From positions 372,001-436,000 of the forward strand of contig NZ_PITQ01000003.1 in the NCBI RefSeq assembly GCF_002834385.1: DNA of 64,000 nucleotides. Direction: 5' to 3'. Shown here in pieces: positions 14,902 to 23,634 of this stretch. The notes beneath the pieces are model-generated. The model was not told the origin of the DNA. It saw nothing but the letters and a program-made list of their open reading frames with translations, and did not search any database. Both the position numbers and the translations under genes were made by a program. The stretch is from Rahnella sp. AA (GTDB taxonomy: Bacteria > Pseudomonadota > Gammaproteobacteria > Enterobacterales > Enterobacteriaceae). Position 1 is the first letter of the stretch, and every line of letters begins with the position of its first letter.

Positions 14902-16113
14902 TTATTTGCCGAAGATACTGCTAAACACGCCGCTGATTTTCATCATGACAAAGTCCCAGATCCGTCCAAAGAAACCGGCTTCCTTCACTTCCTGCAATGC
15001 CACCAGCGGGCGCTGTTCGATGACTTTACCGTCCAGGCTGAAATCCACCGTCCCGACAACCTGATTTTTCGCCAACGGCGCTTCAAGCTGTGGAGTCGTC
15101 AGATTAAAACTGGCCTTGATGTTTTTCAGCTGACCTTTCGGCATGGTTAGCGAGGCGTTCTCCGCCACGCCCAGCGGCACCATTTTCTGATCGCCAAACC
15201 AGACACGCTGACTGGTGAAAGCATCACCGGCTTTAATCGGTGTCACCGTTTCAAAGAAACGGAAGCCCCAGGTCAGCAGGCTTTCGCTTTCGCTAAACCG
15301 GATACGGTCACTCGGCGCACCCATGACGACAGCAATTAAACGCATACCGGTCGGGTCACTGGCCGAGGAAACCAGGTTGTAGCCAGCTCCCGAGGTATAA
15401 CCCGTTTTAATGCCGTCCACATTCAGGTTTGAACTCCACAACAGGCGGTTGCGGTTGATCTGTTTGATATGGTTAAAAGTGAATTCTTTCTCTTTGTGCA
15501 GCGCATATTCATCCGGTGTATCGCGGATGAGTGCCTGGGAAAGCAGTGCCATATCCGTTGCGGAAGTGTACTGCCCGTCTGCATCAAGCCCGTGAACGGT
15601 TTTGAAGTGCGTGTTTTGCAGTTTCAGTTGTTCGCCGTAGCGGTTCATCAGATTCACGAATGAATCCTGGCTGCCTGCGACAAAATCCGCCAGCGCAATA
15701 CTTGCATCATTGCCCGACTGGATCACGATGCCTTTATTGAGCTCTGAAACCGGTACGCGGTCACCGGGTTTAAGGAACATCAGGGAGGATCCGCGCAACA
15801 CCGGATTGCCCGTTGCCCAGGCATCATTACCGACAGAAACCAGATCGTCAGATTTAATCTTGCCGGATTTGATCGCCTGCCCGACAACGTAGCTGACCAT
15901 GATTTTACTCAGGCTGGCCGGGTCCAGACGCGCATCAGGGTTAGATTCGGTCAGGATCTTCCCGCTGTTGAAATCCATCAGCACCCAGGATTTGGCATTA
16001 ATCTGAGGGGCGACGGGGCCGTTATCTGCCTGAGCAGCAGGAAGCGCCAGCAGCATTACTCCACCGCCCAGCGCGTAAATGAAAGTCCGTTTGAATTGGG
16101 AAGAAATTGTCAT
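14902..16113 (-). CDS. dacC: D-alanyl-D-alanine carboxypeptidase DacC (PBP6)
   Basis: A 403-residue low-molecular-mass penicillin-binding protein that trims the terminal D-Ala of peptidoglycan pentapeptides in the periplasm. Residues 1-29 form a signal peptide ending AAQA. Active-site motifs are the SxxK box SLSK with Ser67 and Lys70, SGN in VIQSGNDAS near 130, and KTG in GIKTGYT near 230. A C-terminal beta domain (about 280-375) and an amphipathic tail [19 protein letters not shown] anchor it to the inner membrane. It matches E. coli DacC in length and in its position next to ybjG. Confidence 0.95.
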   Translation of the reverse strand: MTISSQFKRTFIYALGGGVMLLALPAAQADNGPVAPQINAKSWVLMDFNSGKILTESNPDARLDPASLSKIMVSYVVGQAIKSGKIKSDDLVSVGNDAWATGNPVLRGSSLMFLKPGDRVPVSELNKGIVIQSGNDASIALADFVAGSQDSFVNLMNRYGEQLKLQNTHFKTVHGLDADGQYTSATDMALLSQALIRDTPDEYALHKEKEFTFNHIKQINRNRLLWSSNLNVDGIKTGYTSGAGYNLVSSASDPTGMRLIAVVMGAPSDRIRFSESESLLTWGFRFFETVTPIKAGDAFTSQRVWFGDQKMVPLGVAENASLTMPKGQLKNIKASFNLTTPQLEAPLAKNQVVGTVDFSLDGKVIEQRPLVALQEVKEAGFFGRIWDFVMMKISGVFSSIFGK

Positions 16114-16423
16114 AGGTATCAGCGCTTTTGTCCGGGTAACTGAAATTTATCTTATCTTTCAATCAGATTGTGCAACTCTGTCAGGTGTAAAACCTACTGC
16201 TTTCCGGGTCTGGAATAAACCTAAATAGTGTAAAGATCTAAAGAATAGTAAAGATTTCCGCTGGTTGCGCAGATTCAACTGACGAGAAAAACAACAGTCA
16301 GCACTTGACCATTGGATTCATGTGCGGCAATTTGGCCTGCATATACATACAAAATATCTATAACAATAAACGGCTTAATCGCAACGGTGCATCAACGTTT
16401 GTGAACAAGTCACAGGGGCAAAA
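16114..16423. other. Divergent intergenic region between dacC and glpM
   Basis: A 310-base AT-rich gap that must hold the promoters of both genes. I see no palindrome, hairpin or known operator that stands out, and no credible small gene. Confidence 0.5.
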
Positions 16424-16765
16424 ATGATAGGTTTAGTCGTAAAAGCGCTCTTTGGTGCGCTGGTCGTTATTCTGATCGGAATACTCTCAAAAACCCGCAA
16501 TTATTATATCGCCGGTCTGGTGCCGTTATTCCCGACTTTCGCCCTCATCGCCCATTACATTGTCGGTACGGAGCGCAACGTTGAAGCCCTGCGTACCACT
16601 ATTATTTTCGGTTTTTGGGCGGTGATCCCTTATCTGGTCTATCTGCTTTCACTGTACTTTTTCGTCAACTCAATGAAGCTGCCTTATGCATTGTTCTGGG
16701 CAGTTGTGTGCTGGTCTCTGGCGGCCTGGGTGCTGCTCAGCCTCTGGACACGCTTTCATGCCTGA
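16424..16765 (+). CDS. glpM: GlpM family inner-membrane protein
   Basis: A 113-residue protein with four hydrophobic helices (about residues 3-22, 27-47, 57-78, 86-107). It closely follows the GlpM family pattern KALFGALVVILIGIL, then SKTRNYYIAGLVPLFPTFA, the most conserved part. GlpM was named for a Pseudomonas gene affecting alginate production via glycerol metabolism, and its molecular function is not known. It lies about 100 bases upstream of a HAD-like gene on the same strand and may be cotranscribed with it. Confidence 0.88.
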   Translation: MIGLVVKALFGALVVILIGILSKTRNYYIAGLVPLFPTFALIAHYIVGTERNVEALRTTIIFGFWAVIPYLVYLLSLYFFVNSMKLPYALFWAVVCWSLAAWVLLSLWTRFHA

Positions 16766-16867
16766 TGGTGAATATCGAAAGCCACGTGACAACATCGTTC
16801 ATAAAACGCCCGAACACAGAAATTGCGCTACGCTGAATAAAGACTGTCAGATTAGGGAATCCGCCTC

Positions 16868-17554
16868 ATGGATCTCGCCATTTTTGAGCTCGACCATACT
16901 CTGATTTGTGATGACAGCCACAACCTGTGGCTGCACTGGCTGATTTTGCAAGGTTATGCTTCGCCTGATGAACTGAATCACTACCGCCTCTATGTCTCAC
17001 ATCCCCAAAAAACTGATGTCAGCGGGCATTTCTGCCCGCAGTACGCTGCACATTACACCCATTACCTTTCGCAGACATTGGCTCCCATGAACGGCCTGAG
17101 TTGCACAACGGTGGCAAACTGGGTTCAGCGATTTATCCATCGAGATATCATGCCACGCGTTTATCCTCAGGCACGCGAAAGGCTGGCATGGCACCGGGGA
17201 CGCGGTGACGAGATCCTGATTATTTCAGCCTCCGGTGAACATCTTGTGATACCCATTGCCCGGCATCTGGGCGCAAATGCGGGTTTGGGGCTGCAAACCG
17301 GCATCAGTAATCAGCGGTTCAACGGCGCAACCGAAGGGCAATTACCGTTTCATCAGGGCAGGCTTGAACGGCTAAAAACCTGGCTCAGTGCACGACGCCC
17401 TCTGCGGTATAAGCAAGTTTTCGCCTACAGTCATACGTTGTACGATCAACCATTGCTGGAATTTGCGGATATCGCGACGGTGGTCAACGGCAGTGAGACC
17501 TTTCAAAGACTTGCCGCCGAGCAGGGCTGGTATCGTCAGGAATGGGTTCGTTAG
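16868..17554 (+). CDS. HAD-superfamily IB protein with altered catalytic motifs
   Basis: A 228-residue SerB/CicA-like haloacid dehalogenase-fold protein. The hydrophobic strand and motif I read LAIFELDHTL, so the position of the catalytic nucleophile Asp is Glu7 while the second acid Asp9 is kept. Motif II is present as IISASGE (about residues 118-124). Motif IV reads AYSHTLYDQPLLE: the first metal-binding Asp is replaced by His189 and the second, Asp193, is retained. Relatives that I know have D-L-D and SD/GD here, so the protein is probably a weak or inactive phosphatase, or has changed chemistry. The rest of the fold, including the helical cap, looks intact. Confidence 0.85.
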   Translation: MDLAIFELDHTLICDDSHNLWLHWLILQGYASPDELNHYRLYVSHPQKTDVSGHFCPQYAAHYTHYLSQTLAPMNGLSCTTVANWVQRFIHRDIMPRVYPQARERLAWHRGRGDEILIISASGEHLVIPIARHLGANAGLGLQTGISNQRFNGATEGQLPFHQGRLERLKTWLSARRPLRYKQVFAYSHTLYDQPLLEFADIATVVNGSETFQRLAAEQGWYRQEWVR

Positions 17555-17580
17555 CTGCGGCGGCAGGCGCGGGCTGACAA

Positions 17581-18504
17581 CTACAGGCCAAAATCGCGGG
17601 TAAACGCTTCGTTTTCGCGCGTGAGTTCATCGCGGACAAAATCGATAAACTGGCTCAGCGCGGCAGAACGCCGCTTTCCCGCCGGTGATTGCAATTGTAA
17701 TGTGCGCTGGCTCAGCTGTTCAATGTTCACCGGTTTGACCCGCAAATTATCGCGCCGCGCTTTGTACATAATGGAAAAATGGCTGCACGCCACAATCGCC
17801 CCCGGCGTCTGCACCATAAAATCGTAAAGCGTCGAAAAACGGTTACAGCTCACTGCGGGTTCCAGAAAAATTCCGCTCATCCGGCACGACAAATCAAACA
17901 GCTGGCGGATGGTGCTGCCCTGCTCGTTCATCGCCAGCGGGTACGGATGCAAATCTGTCAGCAAAACGTCTTTATCCGCCAGCGGATGATCCGGACGCAT
18001 CACCATGCGCACCGGCGCGGGGAAAGACGCCATGATATCCACGCCGCGCTCCGCGACCAGGCTGAACTGTAACGCCAGTTCCACTTCGCCTTTGTGGATC
18101 ATCTCCGACACTTCCACCGCCGTGCCGACGTTAAGATAAAACATCACGCCCGGATTAATCAGCCGAAAGCGCGAGAACAGTTGCGGCAGCAAATCGAACG
18201 CCAGGCCATCTGTGCAGGCCATGCGGATCACCGTCCGGCGAACCGCATGCAACCCCTGAATTTCCGCGACCGCATGTTCCATATCCATCATGCTTTTGCG
18301 CACATGGTTTTCCAGAATCTGCCCGGCGTCATTAAGCACCATTCCGCGCGCATGGCGTTCAAACAACGGCGCGCCGATGCGCTCTTCCAGACGCTGGATC
18401 TGACGGCTGATGGCCGACACTGCCACAAATAATTGCTTGCTCGCCGCGCTCAGCGAGCCGGTATTTGCCACCGCCAGAAAATAGCGAATCTCCGTACTTT
18501 GCAT
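17581..18504 (-). CDS. LysR-family transcriptional regulator
   Basis: A 307-residue LTTR with the N-terminal winged helix-turn-helix at about residues 3-60 (TEIRYFLAVANTGSLSAASKQ, then AISRQIQRLEERIGAPLFER) and a periplasmic-binding-like effector domain from about residue 90. It is divergent from the M20 peptidase and MHS transporter genes, the typical arrangement for a regulator of the neighbouring operon. Effector unknown; probably the substrate or product of that peptidase. The 156-base shared gap holds a direct repeat that could be its operator. Confidence 0.9.
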   Translation of the reverse strand: MQSTEIRYFLAVANTGSLSAASKQLFVAVSAISRQIQRLEERIGAPLFERHARGMVLNDAGQILENHVRKSMMDMEHAVAEIQGLHAVRRTVIRMACTDGLAFDLLPQLFSRFRLINPGVMFYLNVGTAVEVSEMIHKGEVELALQFSLVAERGVDIMASFPAPVRMVMRPDHPLADKDVLLTDLHPYPLAMNEQGSTIRQLFDLSCRMSGIFLEPAVSCNRFSTLYDFMVQTPGAIVACSHFSIMYKARRDNLRVKPVNIEQLSQRTLQLQSPAGKRRSAALSQFIDFVRDELTRENEAFTRDFGL

Positions 18505-18548
18505 GACCGTATTGCCTCATAACTGTGCAGATGAGCATTACAATAAAA

Positions 18549-18590
18549 GCAACGCTAACTTGCAATTATTATTATTGTGGCAACGCTGAC
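18549..18590. promoter_or_regulatory. Direct repeat in the LysR / M20-peptidase divergent promoter
   Basis: GCAACGCTAAC (18549-18559) is repeated as GCAACGCTGAC (18580-18590), 31 bases apart, about three helical turns. Between them lies a partly symmetric AT-rich stretch bounded by TTGC and GCAA. This is a plausible two-site operator for the divergent LysR regulator; no binding data are implied. Confidence 0.45.
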
Positions 18591-18660
18591 ACAGCGCTTA
18601 GAGTGAAACTGCTAAAAAAACCAACAATAAAATCACAAACACACCAAAAGCAGGATCCTC

Positions 18661-20082
18661 ATGACAGCGGAAAATATCGTTGAACAGGCATTAGCCTGGT
18701 TCGATCAGGGTGAATATCAGCGCACGCTGGCGCGCAGGGTGGCAATTGCCTCCGAAAGCCAGAGTAATCAACGGGACGTAGAACTGGCGCGTTATCTCGA
18801 TGAAGAGATTAAACCGGCACTCGCGGCAATGGGTTTCAGCCTGCTTAGCATCGAAAATACCTTCGCCGCTAACCGTCCTTTTTTGATCGCAACCCGTATT
18901 GAAGACGATGCGTTACCTACAATCCTGAGTTACGGGCATGGCGACGTGGTGTTCGGCGACGACGAAAACTGGCGCAACGACTTATCGCCGTGGGAACTCA
19001 AAGAAGACGGCGACCGCTGGTACGGACGCGGCAGCGCGGACAACAAAGGCCAGCACAGCGTTAACATTGCCGCGCTGGAGCAAATCTACAAAGCCCGTGG
19101 AGGAAGCCTCGGTTTTAACTGCAAACTGCTGTTCGAAATGGGTGAAGAAATCAGCTCGCCAGGGTTGGCAGAGCTGTGCCGCGAATATAAAGAACAGCTC
19201 AGCGCCGATATTTTCCTCGCCTCCGACGGCCCGCGCCTGAGCGCCGTGCGCCCGACGCTTTTCCTCGGCTCACGCGGCGCGGTGAACTTCCGTCTGACCA
19301 TCAACGCCCGCGACAACGCTTATCACTCCGGGAACTGGGGCGGGCTGCTGACCAATCCGGGAACGCAACTGGCAAACGCGCTGGCCTGTCTGGTAAATCA
19401 GCACGGGCAGCTGCAGGTTTCTGCGCTGAAACCGCCTGCGGTCAGCAACGCTATCCGTGAAATTCTCAGCGATGTGGAAGTCGGTGGCGGCAAAAACGAT
19501 CCGCAGATTGACCCCTGCTGGGGCGAAGAAGGCCTTACGCCGACGGAACGTCTTTATGCGTGGAATACGCTGGAAGTACTGTCATTCCTGACCGGCAATC
19601 CGCAGCGCCCGATGAACGCCATTCCGGGCTCGGCGACGGCGGTGTGTCAGCTGCGTTTTGTCGTCGGCACCGATTGGCAGAATCTGGCAGAGCACGTCCG
19701 TGCACACCTTGATGCACACGGTTTCCCTCAGGTTGAGGTGGAATTTATGCGTGGCTCACCGGCCACCCGCTTCGACCCGACCGACCCGCTGGTGGGCTGG
19801 GCGCTGAATATCATGCAGGAAACAACCGGCAAAAAGCCGGCATTGCTGCCGAATCTCGGTGGTTCTCTGCCTAACGATGTCTTCGCCGATATCCTCGGTT
19901 TACCGACATTATGGGTACCGCACTCCTATCCGGCCTGCGGCCAGCACGGCGTGAACGAACATATGCTGATTTCTGTTGCCCGCGAAGGGCTGGCGATCAT
20001 GACCCATTTGTTGTGGGATCTCGGCGAGAACGGCGCGTCCGTACTTGCCCGTCACCACGCCCATATGGGAGGTGCGCAATGA
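18661..20082 (+). CDS. M20-family metallopeptidase (ArgE/DapE/CPG2-like)
   Basis: A 473-residue di-zinc hydrolase of the M20 family. The metal-binding and catalytic residues are visible: His93 and Asp95 in YGHGDVV, bridging Asp127 in GRGSADNKGQ, catalytic Glu162 and Glu163 in MGEEISS, and a C-terminal His in CGQHGVNEH. The lid/dimerisation domain occupies roughly residues 215-350. It lacks a signal peptide and should be cytoplasmic. The downstream MHS transporter overlaps its stop codon (ATGA), so uptake of an N-acylated amino acid or small peptide followed by hydrolysis is a reasonable inference. The exact substrate cannot be deduced. Confidence 0.9.
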   Translation: MTAENIVEQALAWFDQGEYQRTLARRVAIASESQSNQRDVELARYLDEEIKPALAAMGFSLLSIENTFAANRPFLIATRIEDDALPTILSYGHGDVVFGDDENWRNDLSPWELKEDGDRWYGRGSADNKGQHSVNIAALEQIYKARGGSLGFNCKLLFEMGEEISSPGLAELCREYKEQLSADIFLASDGPRLSAVRPTLFLGSRGAVNFRLTINARDNAYHSGNWGGLLTNPGTQLANALACLVNQHGQLQVSALKPPAVSNAIREILSDVEVGGGKNDPQIDPCWGEEGLTPTERLYAWNTLEVLSFLTGNPQRPMNAIPGSATAVCQLRFVVGTDWQNLAEHVRAHLDAHGFPQVEVEFMRGSPATRFDPTDPLVGWALNIMQETTGKKPALLPNLGGSLPNDVFADILGLPTLWVPHSYPACGQHGVNEHMLISVAREGLAIMTHLLWDLGENGASVLARHHAHMGGAQ

Positions 20083-21362
20083 GCCAGTTAAGCGCCCCTT
20101 CCGCCCCTGTCAGCACCGCGGCTGAAAAACCAAGCCTGATGAAAACCCTCTTTGCGACCTGTATCGGGAACGCGCTGGAATGGTTTGATATCGCGATTTA
20201 CGGCTTTTTCGCCAGTTACATCGCTCACGCGTATTTCCCGACCACCGATCCAACCGTATCGCTGTTGCTGGCGTTCGGCAGCTTCGGCGTTTCATTCCTG
20301 ATCCGGCCGCTCGGCGCAATCGTTCTCGGCGCATATGCCGACAAACACGGGCGCAAAGCGTCGTTGCTGTTGTCGATCAGCCTGATGATGATTGGCGGCT
20401 TGCTCATCGTCATCACGCCCTCCTACGCCACTATCGGCATGGCGGCACCGCTGCTGATCCTGGCAGCACGACTGATTCAGGGCTTTTCCGCGGGCGGTGA
20501 GTTCGGCAGTTCAACGGCGTTTCTGGTTGAGCATTTCCCTGAGCGCAAAGCGTTTATCGCCAGCTGGCAGTTCGCCACGCAGGGCGCGAGCACCTTGCTG
20601 GCGTCGGCATTTGGTCTGGGTTTGTCTGCCATTCTGAGCGAAACGCAGTTGCAGGACTGGGGATGGCGTATTCCGTTCATCTTTGGTCTGCTGATTGGCC
20701 CGGTCGGTTTGTATATCCGCCGTCATATCAAAGAATCGGAAAGCTTCAGCAAAGCGGAGAAAACGGCGTCGCCGCTGAAAGAGATTGTGCGTTCGCAAAA
20801 AGGCCTGTTCTTCACGGCTATCGGCCTGATGGTGGTTTCCACGGCGATCAACTATATGCTGAACTATGTGCCGACATACGCCACGAAAACGTTGCATCTG
20901 CCTGCATCAGCGGGCTTTAGCGCCACGTTATCAGCAGGGATCATCCTGACCGTCGTTACGCCGGTTATGGGGCTGTGGGCGGAGAAAATCGGGCGTCTGC
21001 CGCTGATGTGGGGCTCACTTATTCTGCTGTTGCTGACCATTTATCCGGCCTTCTGGCTGATGCTGCAATACACCTCTGCGCTGTCTTTATTGCTGCTGAT
21101 AAGCTGGCTGGCATTGCTGAAATCGGTGTATTTCTCCACCGTGCCGTCAATGATGGCGGATTTGTTCCCGATCACCACCCGCGCCAGCGGCATGGCGATC
21201 AGCTACAACGTCGCAGTCACCGTGTTTGGCGGCTTTGCGCCGTTCATCTGTACATTGCTGATTTCAGCTACCGGCAGCAGCCTGGCGCCAGGTTACTACC
21301 TGATGATCGTCGCATTACTCAGCGTCTGGTCACTGTTTAAGGCGCAGAAAACTCAGCGCTGA
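20079..21362 (+). CDS. MFS transporter, metabolite:H+ symporter (MHS) family
   Basis: A 427-residue permease with twelve predicted helices. The start is the ATG at 20079-20081, which overlaps the peptidase stop; the longer open frame reads back into the peptidase and is not used. MHS hallmarks are CIGNALEWFDIAIYGFF in helix 1, RPLGAIVLGAYADKHGRK between helices 2 and 3, and LIQGFSAGGEFGSS in helix 4. Related proteins (ProP, CitA, ShiA) import organic acids or zwitterions with protons. Coupling to the M20 peptidase suggests import of its substrate. A terminator follows. Confidence 0.9.
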   Translation: MSQLSAPSAPVSTAAEKPSLMKTLFATCIGNALEWFDIAIYGFFASYIAHAYFPTTDPTVSLLLAFGSFGVSFLIRPLGAIVLGAYADKHGRKASLLLSISLMMIGGLLIVITPSYATIGMAAPLLILAARLIQGFSAGGEFGSSTAFLVEHFPERKAFIASWQFATQGASTLLASAFGLGLSAILSETQLQDWGWRIPFIFGLLIGPVGLYIRRHIKESESFSKAEKTASPLKEIVRSQKGLFFTAIGLMVVSTAINYMLNYVPTYATKTLHLPASAGFSATLSAGIILTVVTPVMGLWAEKIGRLPLMWGSLILLLLTIYPAFWLMLQYTSALSLLLLISWLALLKSVYFSTVPSMMADLFPITTRASGMAISYNVAVTVFGGFAPFICTLLISATGSSLAPGYYLMIVALLSVWSLFKAQKTQR

Positions 21363-21373
21363 TTGCCTCTGCA

Positions 21374-21420
21374 AACACCCGCCGGCAGGCTATGCGTTTG
21401 TCGCCGGGTGTTACTTTTTT
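21374..21420 (+). terminator. Terminator downstream of the MHS transporter gene
   Basis: Arms AACACCCG and CGGGTGTT with a long GC-rich loop, followed by ACTTTTTT. Confidence 0.65.
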
Positions 21421-21511
21421 CGCTTCGCTTAATGCCTTCCGGTCACTTATAGTCTTAGCCAGTGAATACCACGCTATTAGCCTTTCTATATTCAAAAACA
21501 AGGGGTTCCGG

Positions 21512-22132
21512 ATGCTCACCGTATGGGGTCGCGAAAATTCAAGTAACGTCAAAAAAGTGTTGTGGTTGCTGGATGAACTGAATCTGTCGTACCAGCAGAT
21601 CAACGCAGGCGGCGTTTATGGCAAAAATCATGAACCGCTGTATCTGTCGCTGAATCCGAATGGTCTGGTCCCCTGCCTGCAAGATGATGATTTTGTTTTG
21701 TGGGAATCCAATGCCATTTTGCGCTATCTGGCAGAGCGTTCCGCTCAACAAGCCTTCTGGCCAGCCAGCCTTCAGCAACGCGCCGCTGCCGATAAATGGA
21801 TGGACTGGTGCAGTAACTCCCTGACCGTTCCCTTTCGTCAGGTGTTTCTGTCGCTGATCCGGACTCCCGAAGCGGAGCGGGATATGGCGGTGGTCAGCGC
21901 AGGGATGGCGGCGTTTGAAAAATACTGGGCCATTGCGGATGCCGTTCTGGCAAAACAGGCATGGTTTTCGGGAGATCATTTTGGCATCGGCGATATCCCT
22001 GTCGCCTGTTACGCCGACACATGGTACAGGCTGGATATTGAGCGCCAGCGCCATCCGAATCTGGAACGCTGGTATCAGCAACTGACACAACGTCCGGCAT
22101 TTCAGAAACGCGTCATGTTGCCCCTGAGCTGA
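21512..22132 (+). CDS. gstB: Glutathione S-transferase, GstB type
   Basis: A 206-residue GST. The start is the ATG at 21512 (MLTVWGRENSSNVKKVLW); the longer frame upstream runs through the preceding terminator. The thioredoxin-fold N-domain has SSNVKK near residue 10 (likely active-site Ser), NPNGLVPCLQ (cis-Pro) and WESNAILRYLA for glutathione binding. The helical C-domain ends WYQQLTQRPAF. It matches E. coli GstB (YliJ) closely, and the next gene is yliI as in E. coli, so the symbol is supported by context. Role: conjugation or dehalogenation of small electrophiles. Confidence 0.82.
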   Translation: MLTVWGRENSSNVKKVLWLLDELNLSYQQINAGGVYGKNHEPLYLSLNPNGLVPCLQDDDFVLWESNAILRYLAERSAQQAFWPASLQQRAAADKWMDWCSNSLTVPFRQVFLSLIRTPEAERDMAVVSAGMAAFEKYWAIADAVLAKQAWFSGDHFGIGDIPVACYADTWYRLDIERQRHPNLERWYQQLTQRPAFQKRVMLPLS

Positions 22133-22150
22133 TGCGTTTCGCGGCACCTG

Positions 22151-22177
22151 AGGCGATCATCACGGATCGCCTTTTTT
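22151..22177. terminator. Terminator between gstB and yliI
   Basis: AGGCGATC and GATCGCCT arms around a 6-base loop, followed by TTTTTT on the plus strand; ends gstB and may also serve the convergent yliI. Confidence 0.8.
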
Positions 22178-22186
22178 CATGTGCCA

Positions 22187-23338
22187 TCAGCTCTCCGGCG
22201 TAATCCTCAGCAACTTCCCGTCGCGTTCATCGGTCAGCACATAGACATCTCCATCTGGTCCCACCTGAACTTCGCGAATGCGTTCCTGACGATCGCCAAG
22301 CAGGCGCTCTTCAGGAACGACCTTTTCACCGTCAAGAGTCAGCCGGATCAGCGATTCCCCTGCCAGCGCACCAATAAACAGCGAGTTTTTCCACTGCGGA
22401 AATTTCTGTGCCTGGTAAAACGCCATACCGCTCAGGGCGGGAGAAATTTCCCAGTAATAAATCGGGTCCTCAGCCCCCGCGAGTACTGTTCCTTTCGCTT
22501 CCGGGATCGGCTGCCCGGAATAGTCGATACCAAACGTCGCCAGCGGCCAGCCGTAGTTCTTCCCGGCTTTTGGCAGATTCACTTCGTCCCCGCCGCGCGG
22601 CCCGTGTTCCGTTTCCCACAACGCACCGCTCCGGGGATTTACTGCCAGCCCCTGCGGATTGCGATTACCGTAAGTCCAGATTTCCGGTTTCGCGTTTTTA
22701 TCTGTGACAAACGGATTATCCTGCGGTATGCCGCCTTCCGGCGTCAGACGTAAGATCTTGCCCTGTAACTGATTCAGATGCTGAGCGTTGATACGCTGAT
22801 TATTGTCGCCAATGGACATGAAAATATTACCCTTCGCATCAAAAGCAATCCGCCCGCCAAGATTAATACCGCTGCGCAAAGCCGGTTGCCCGACATAAAT
22901 CACTTTAAAATCCGTCAGGGTTTTATTGTCTGCTGAAAGCGTGCCGTAACCCAGCGCCACATGAGGCTCTCCCTTTTCACCTGGCTGCGCGAAAGAAAGA
23001 TAAACCCGGCGGTTTTTCGCAAAATCCGGGGAAAGACGCACGTCCCACAAACCGGCCTGCCCGGCCACCCAAACCGGCGGCACACCTTGCAGCGGCGTTG
23101 ATAATCCGCTGCCCGCCGTCCACAAGCGCAACTGACCGCTACGCTCAGTGATCAATGCACCCTGATTATCCGGCAAAAAAGCCAGTGACCACGGATGATC
23201 CAGCCCCTTTGCCAGCTCAGTGACACTTACGCTGGCCGTGGCATAAGGAACCGGTGATTTCACTGTGGCAAACGTGTTGCCCGTCAGAAAGACGGTGGAG
23301 AAAACGAATAAAGCGGCGGCGCGGAAAGAAAATGACAT
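22187..23338 (-). CDS. yliI: Soluble aldose sugar dehydrogenase YliI (PQQ-dependent)
   Basis: A 383-residue secreted quinoprotein that oxidises aldoses in the periplasm when PQQ is supplied. The start is the ATG at 23336-23338 (MSFSFRAAALFVFS), with GGGAG at good distance; an ATG ten codons upstream has no ribosome-binding site. A signal peptide ends near TFA (about residue 24). Six-bladed propeller landmarks of the sGDH family are present: LDHPWSLAFLPD, GNRNPQGLA, EHGPRGGDEVN and QRIREVQVGPDGDVYVLTDE. It matches E. coli YliI and follows gstB as there. No PQQ synthesis genes are in the window. Confidence 0.93.
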   Translation of the reverse strand: MSFSFRAAALFVFSTVFLTGNTFATVKSPVPYATASVSVTELAKGLDHPWSLAFLPDNQGALITERSGQLRLWTAGSGLSTPLQGVPPVWVAGQAGLWDVRLSPDFAKNRRVYLSFAQPGEKGEPHVALGYGTLSADNKTLTDFKVIYVGQPALRSGINLGGRIAFDAKGNIFMSIGDNNQRINAQHLNQLQGKILRLTPEGGIPQDNPFVTDKNAKPEIWTYGNRNPQGLAVNPRSGALWETEHGPRGGDEVNLPKAGKNYGWPLATFGIDYSGQPIPEAKGTVLAGAEDPIYYWEISPALSGMAFYQAQKFPQWKNSLFIGALAGESLIRLTLDGEKVVPEERLLGDRQERIREVQVGPDGDVYVLTDERDGKLLRITPES

Positions 23339-23513
23339 CAGGCTTCTCCCGGAGGCATTGATCAGCATTAAATGTTCAGTTTAGGCCATGTGACTGATTT
23401 TGCTCAGCGTCATTCAGCGGTCTATAACCAACAGGAATAACGCCAGCTGGAAATATACTATCAACAAAGCATTCCCTCCTTCTTAACATATCGGTAGACT
23501 GCGTTATCAAAAT

Positions 23514-23545
23514 GGACGTCCAGACAGACGGACTTCCAAACATCC
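23514..23545 (+). promoter_or_regulatory. Four in-phase MetJ-like 8-mers upstream of the sugar-binding gene (tentative)
   Basis: Four consecutive octamers GGACGTCC, AGACAGAC, GGACTTCC and AAACATCC follow each other without gaps. Compared with the MetJ half-box AGACGTCT they score 6, 4, 5 and 5 of 8. The unbroken 8-base phasing is the MetJ signature, but individual matches are moderate and the downstream gene is not a known methionine gene. Confidence 0.3.
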
Positions 23546-23634
23546 TCAATTTGGTCCGTTCTTTTTGTTCCGAATTTTTATTCCCAAAACACCTGTGAAA
23601 CACACATCGAACCCGACGACGGAGTTGTTAAATA

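Noticed and set aside
19911-20078. N-terminal extension of the MHS transporter into the peptidase gene
   Set aside because: The extension has no family similarity; the ATG at 20079 overlaps the upstream stop and starts just before the conserved helix 1.
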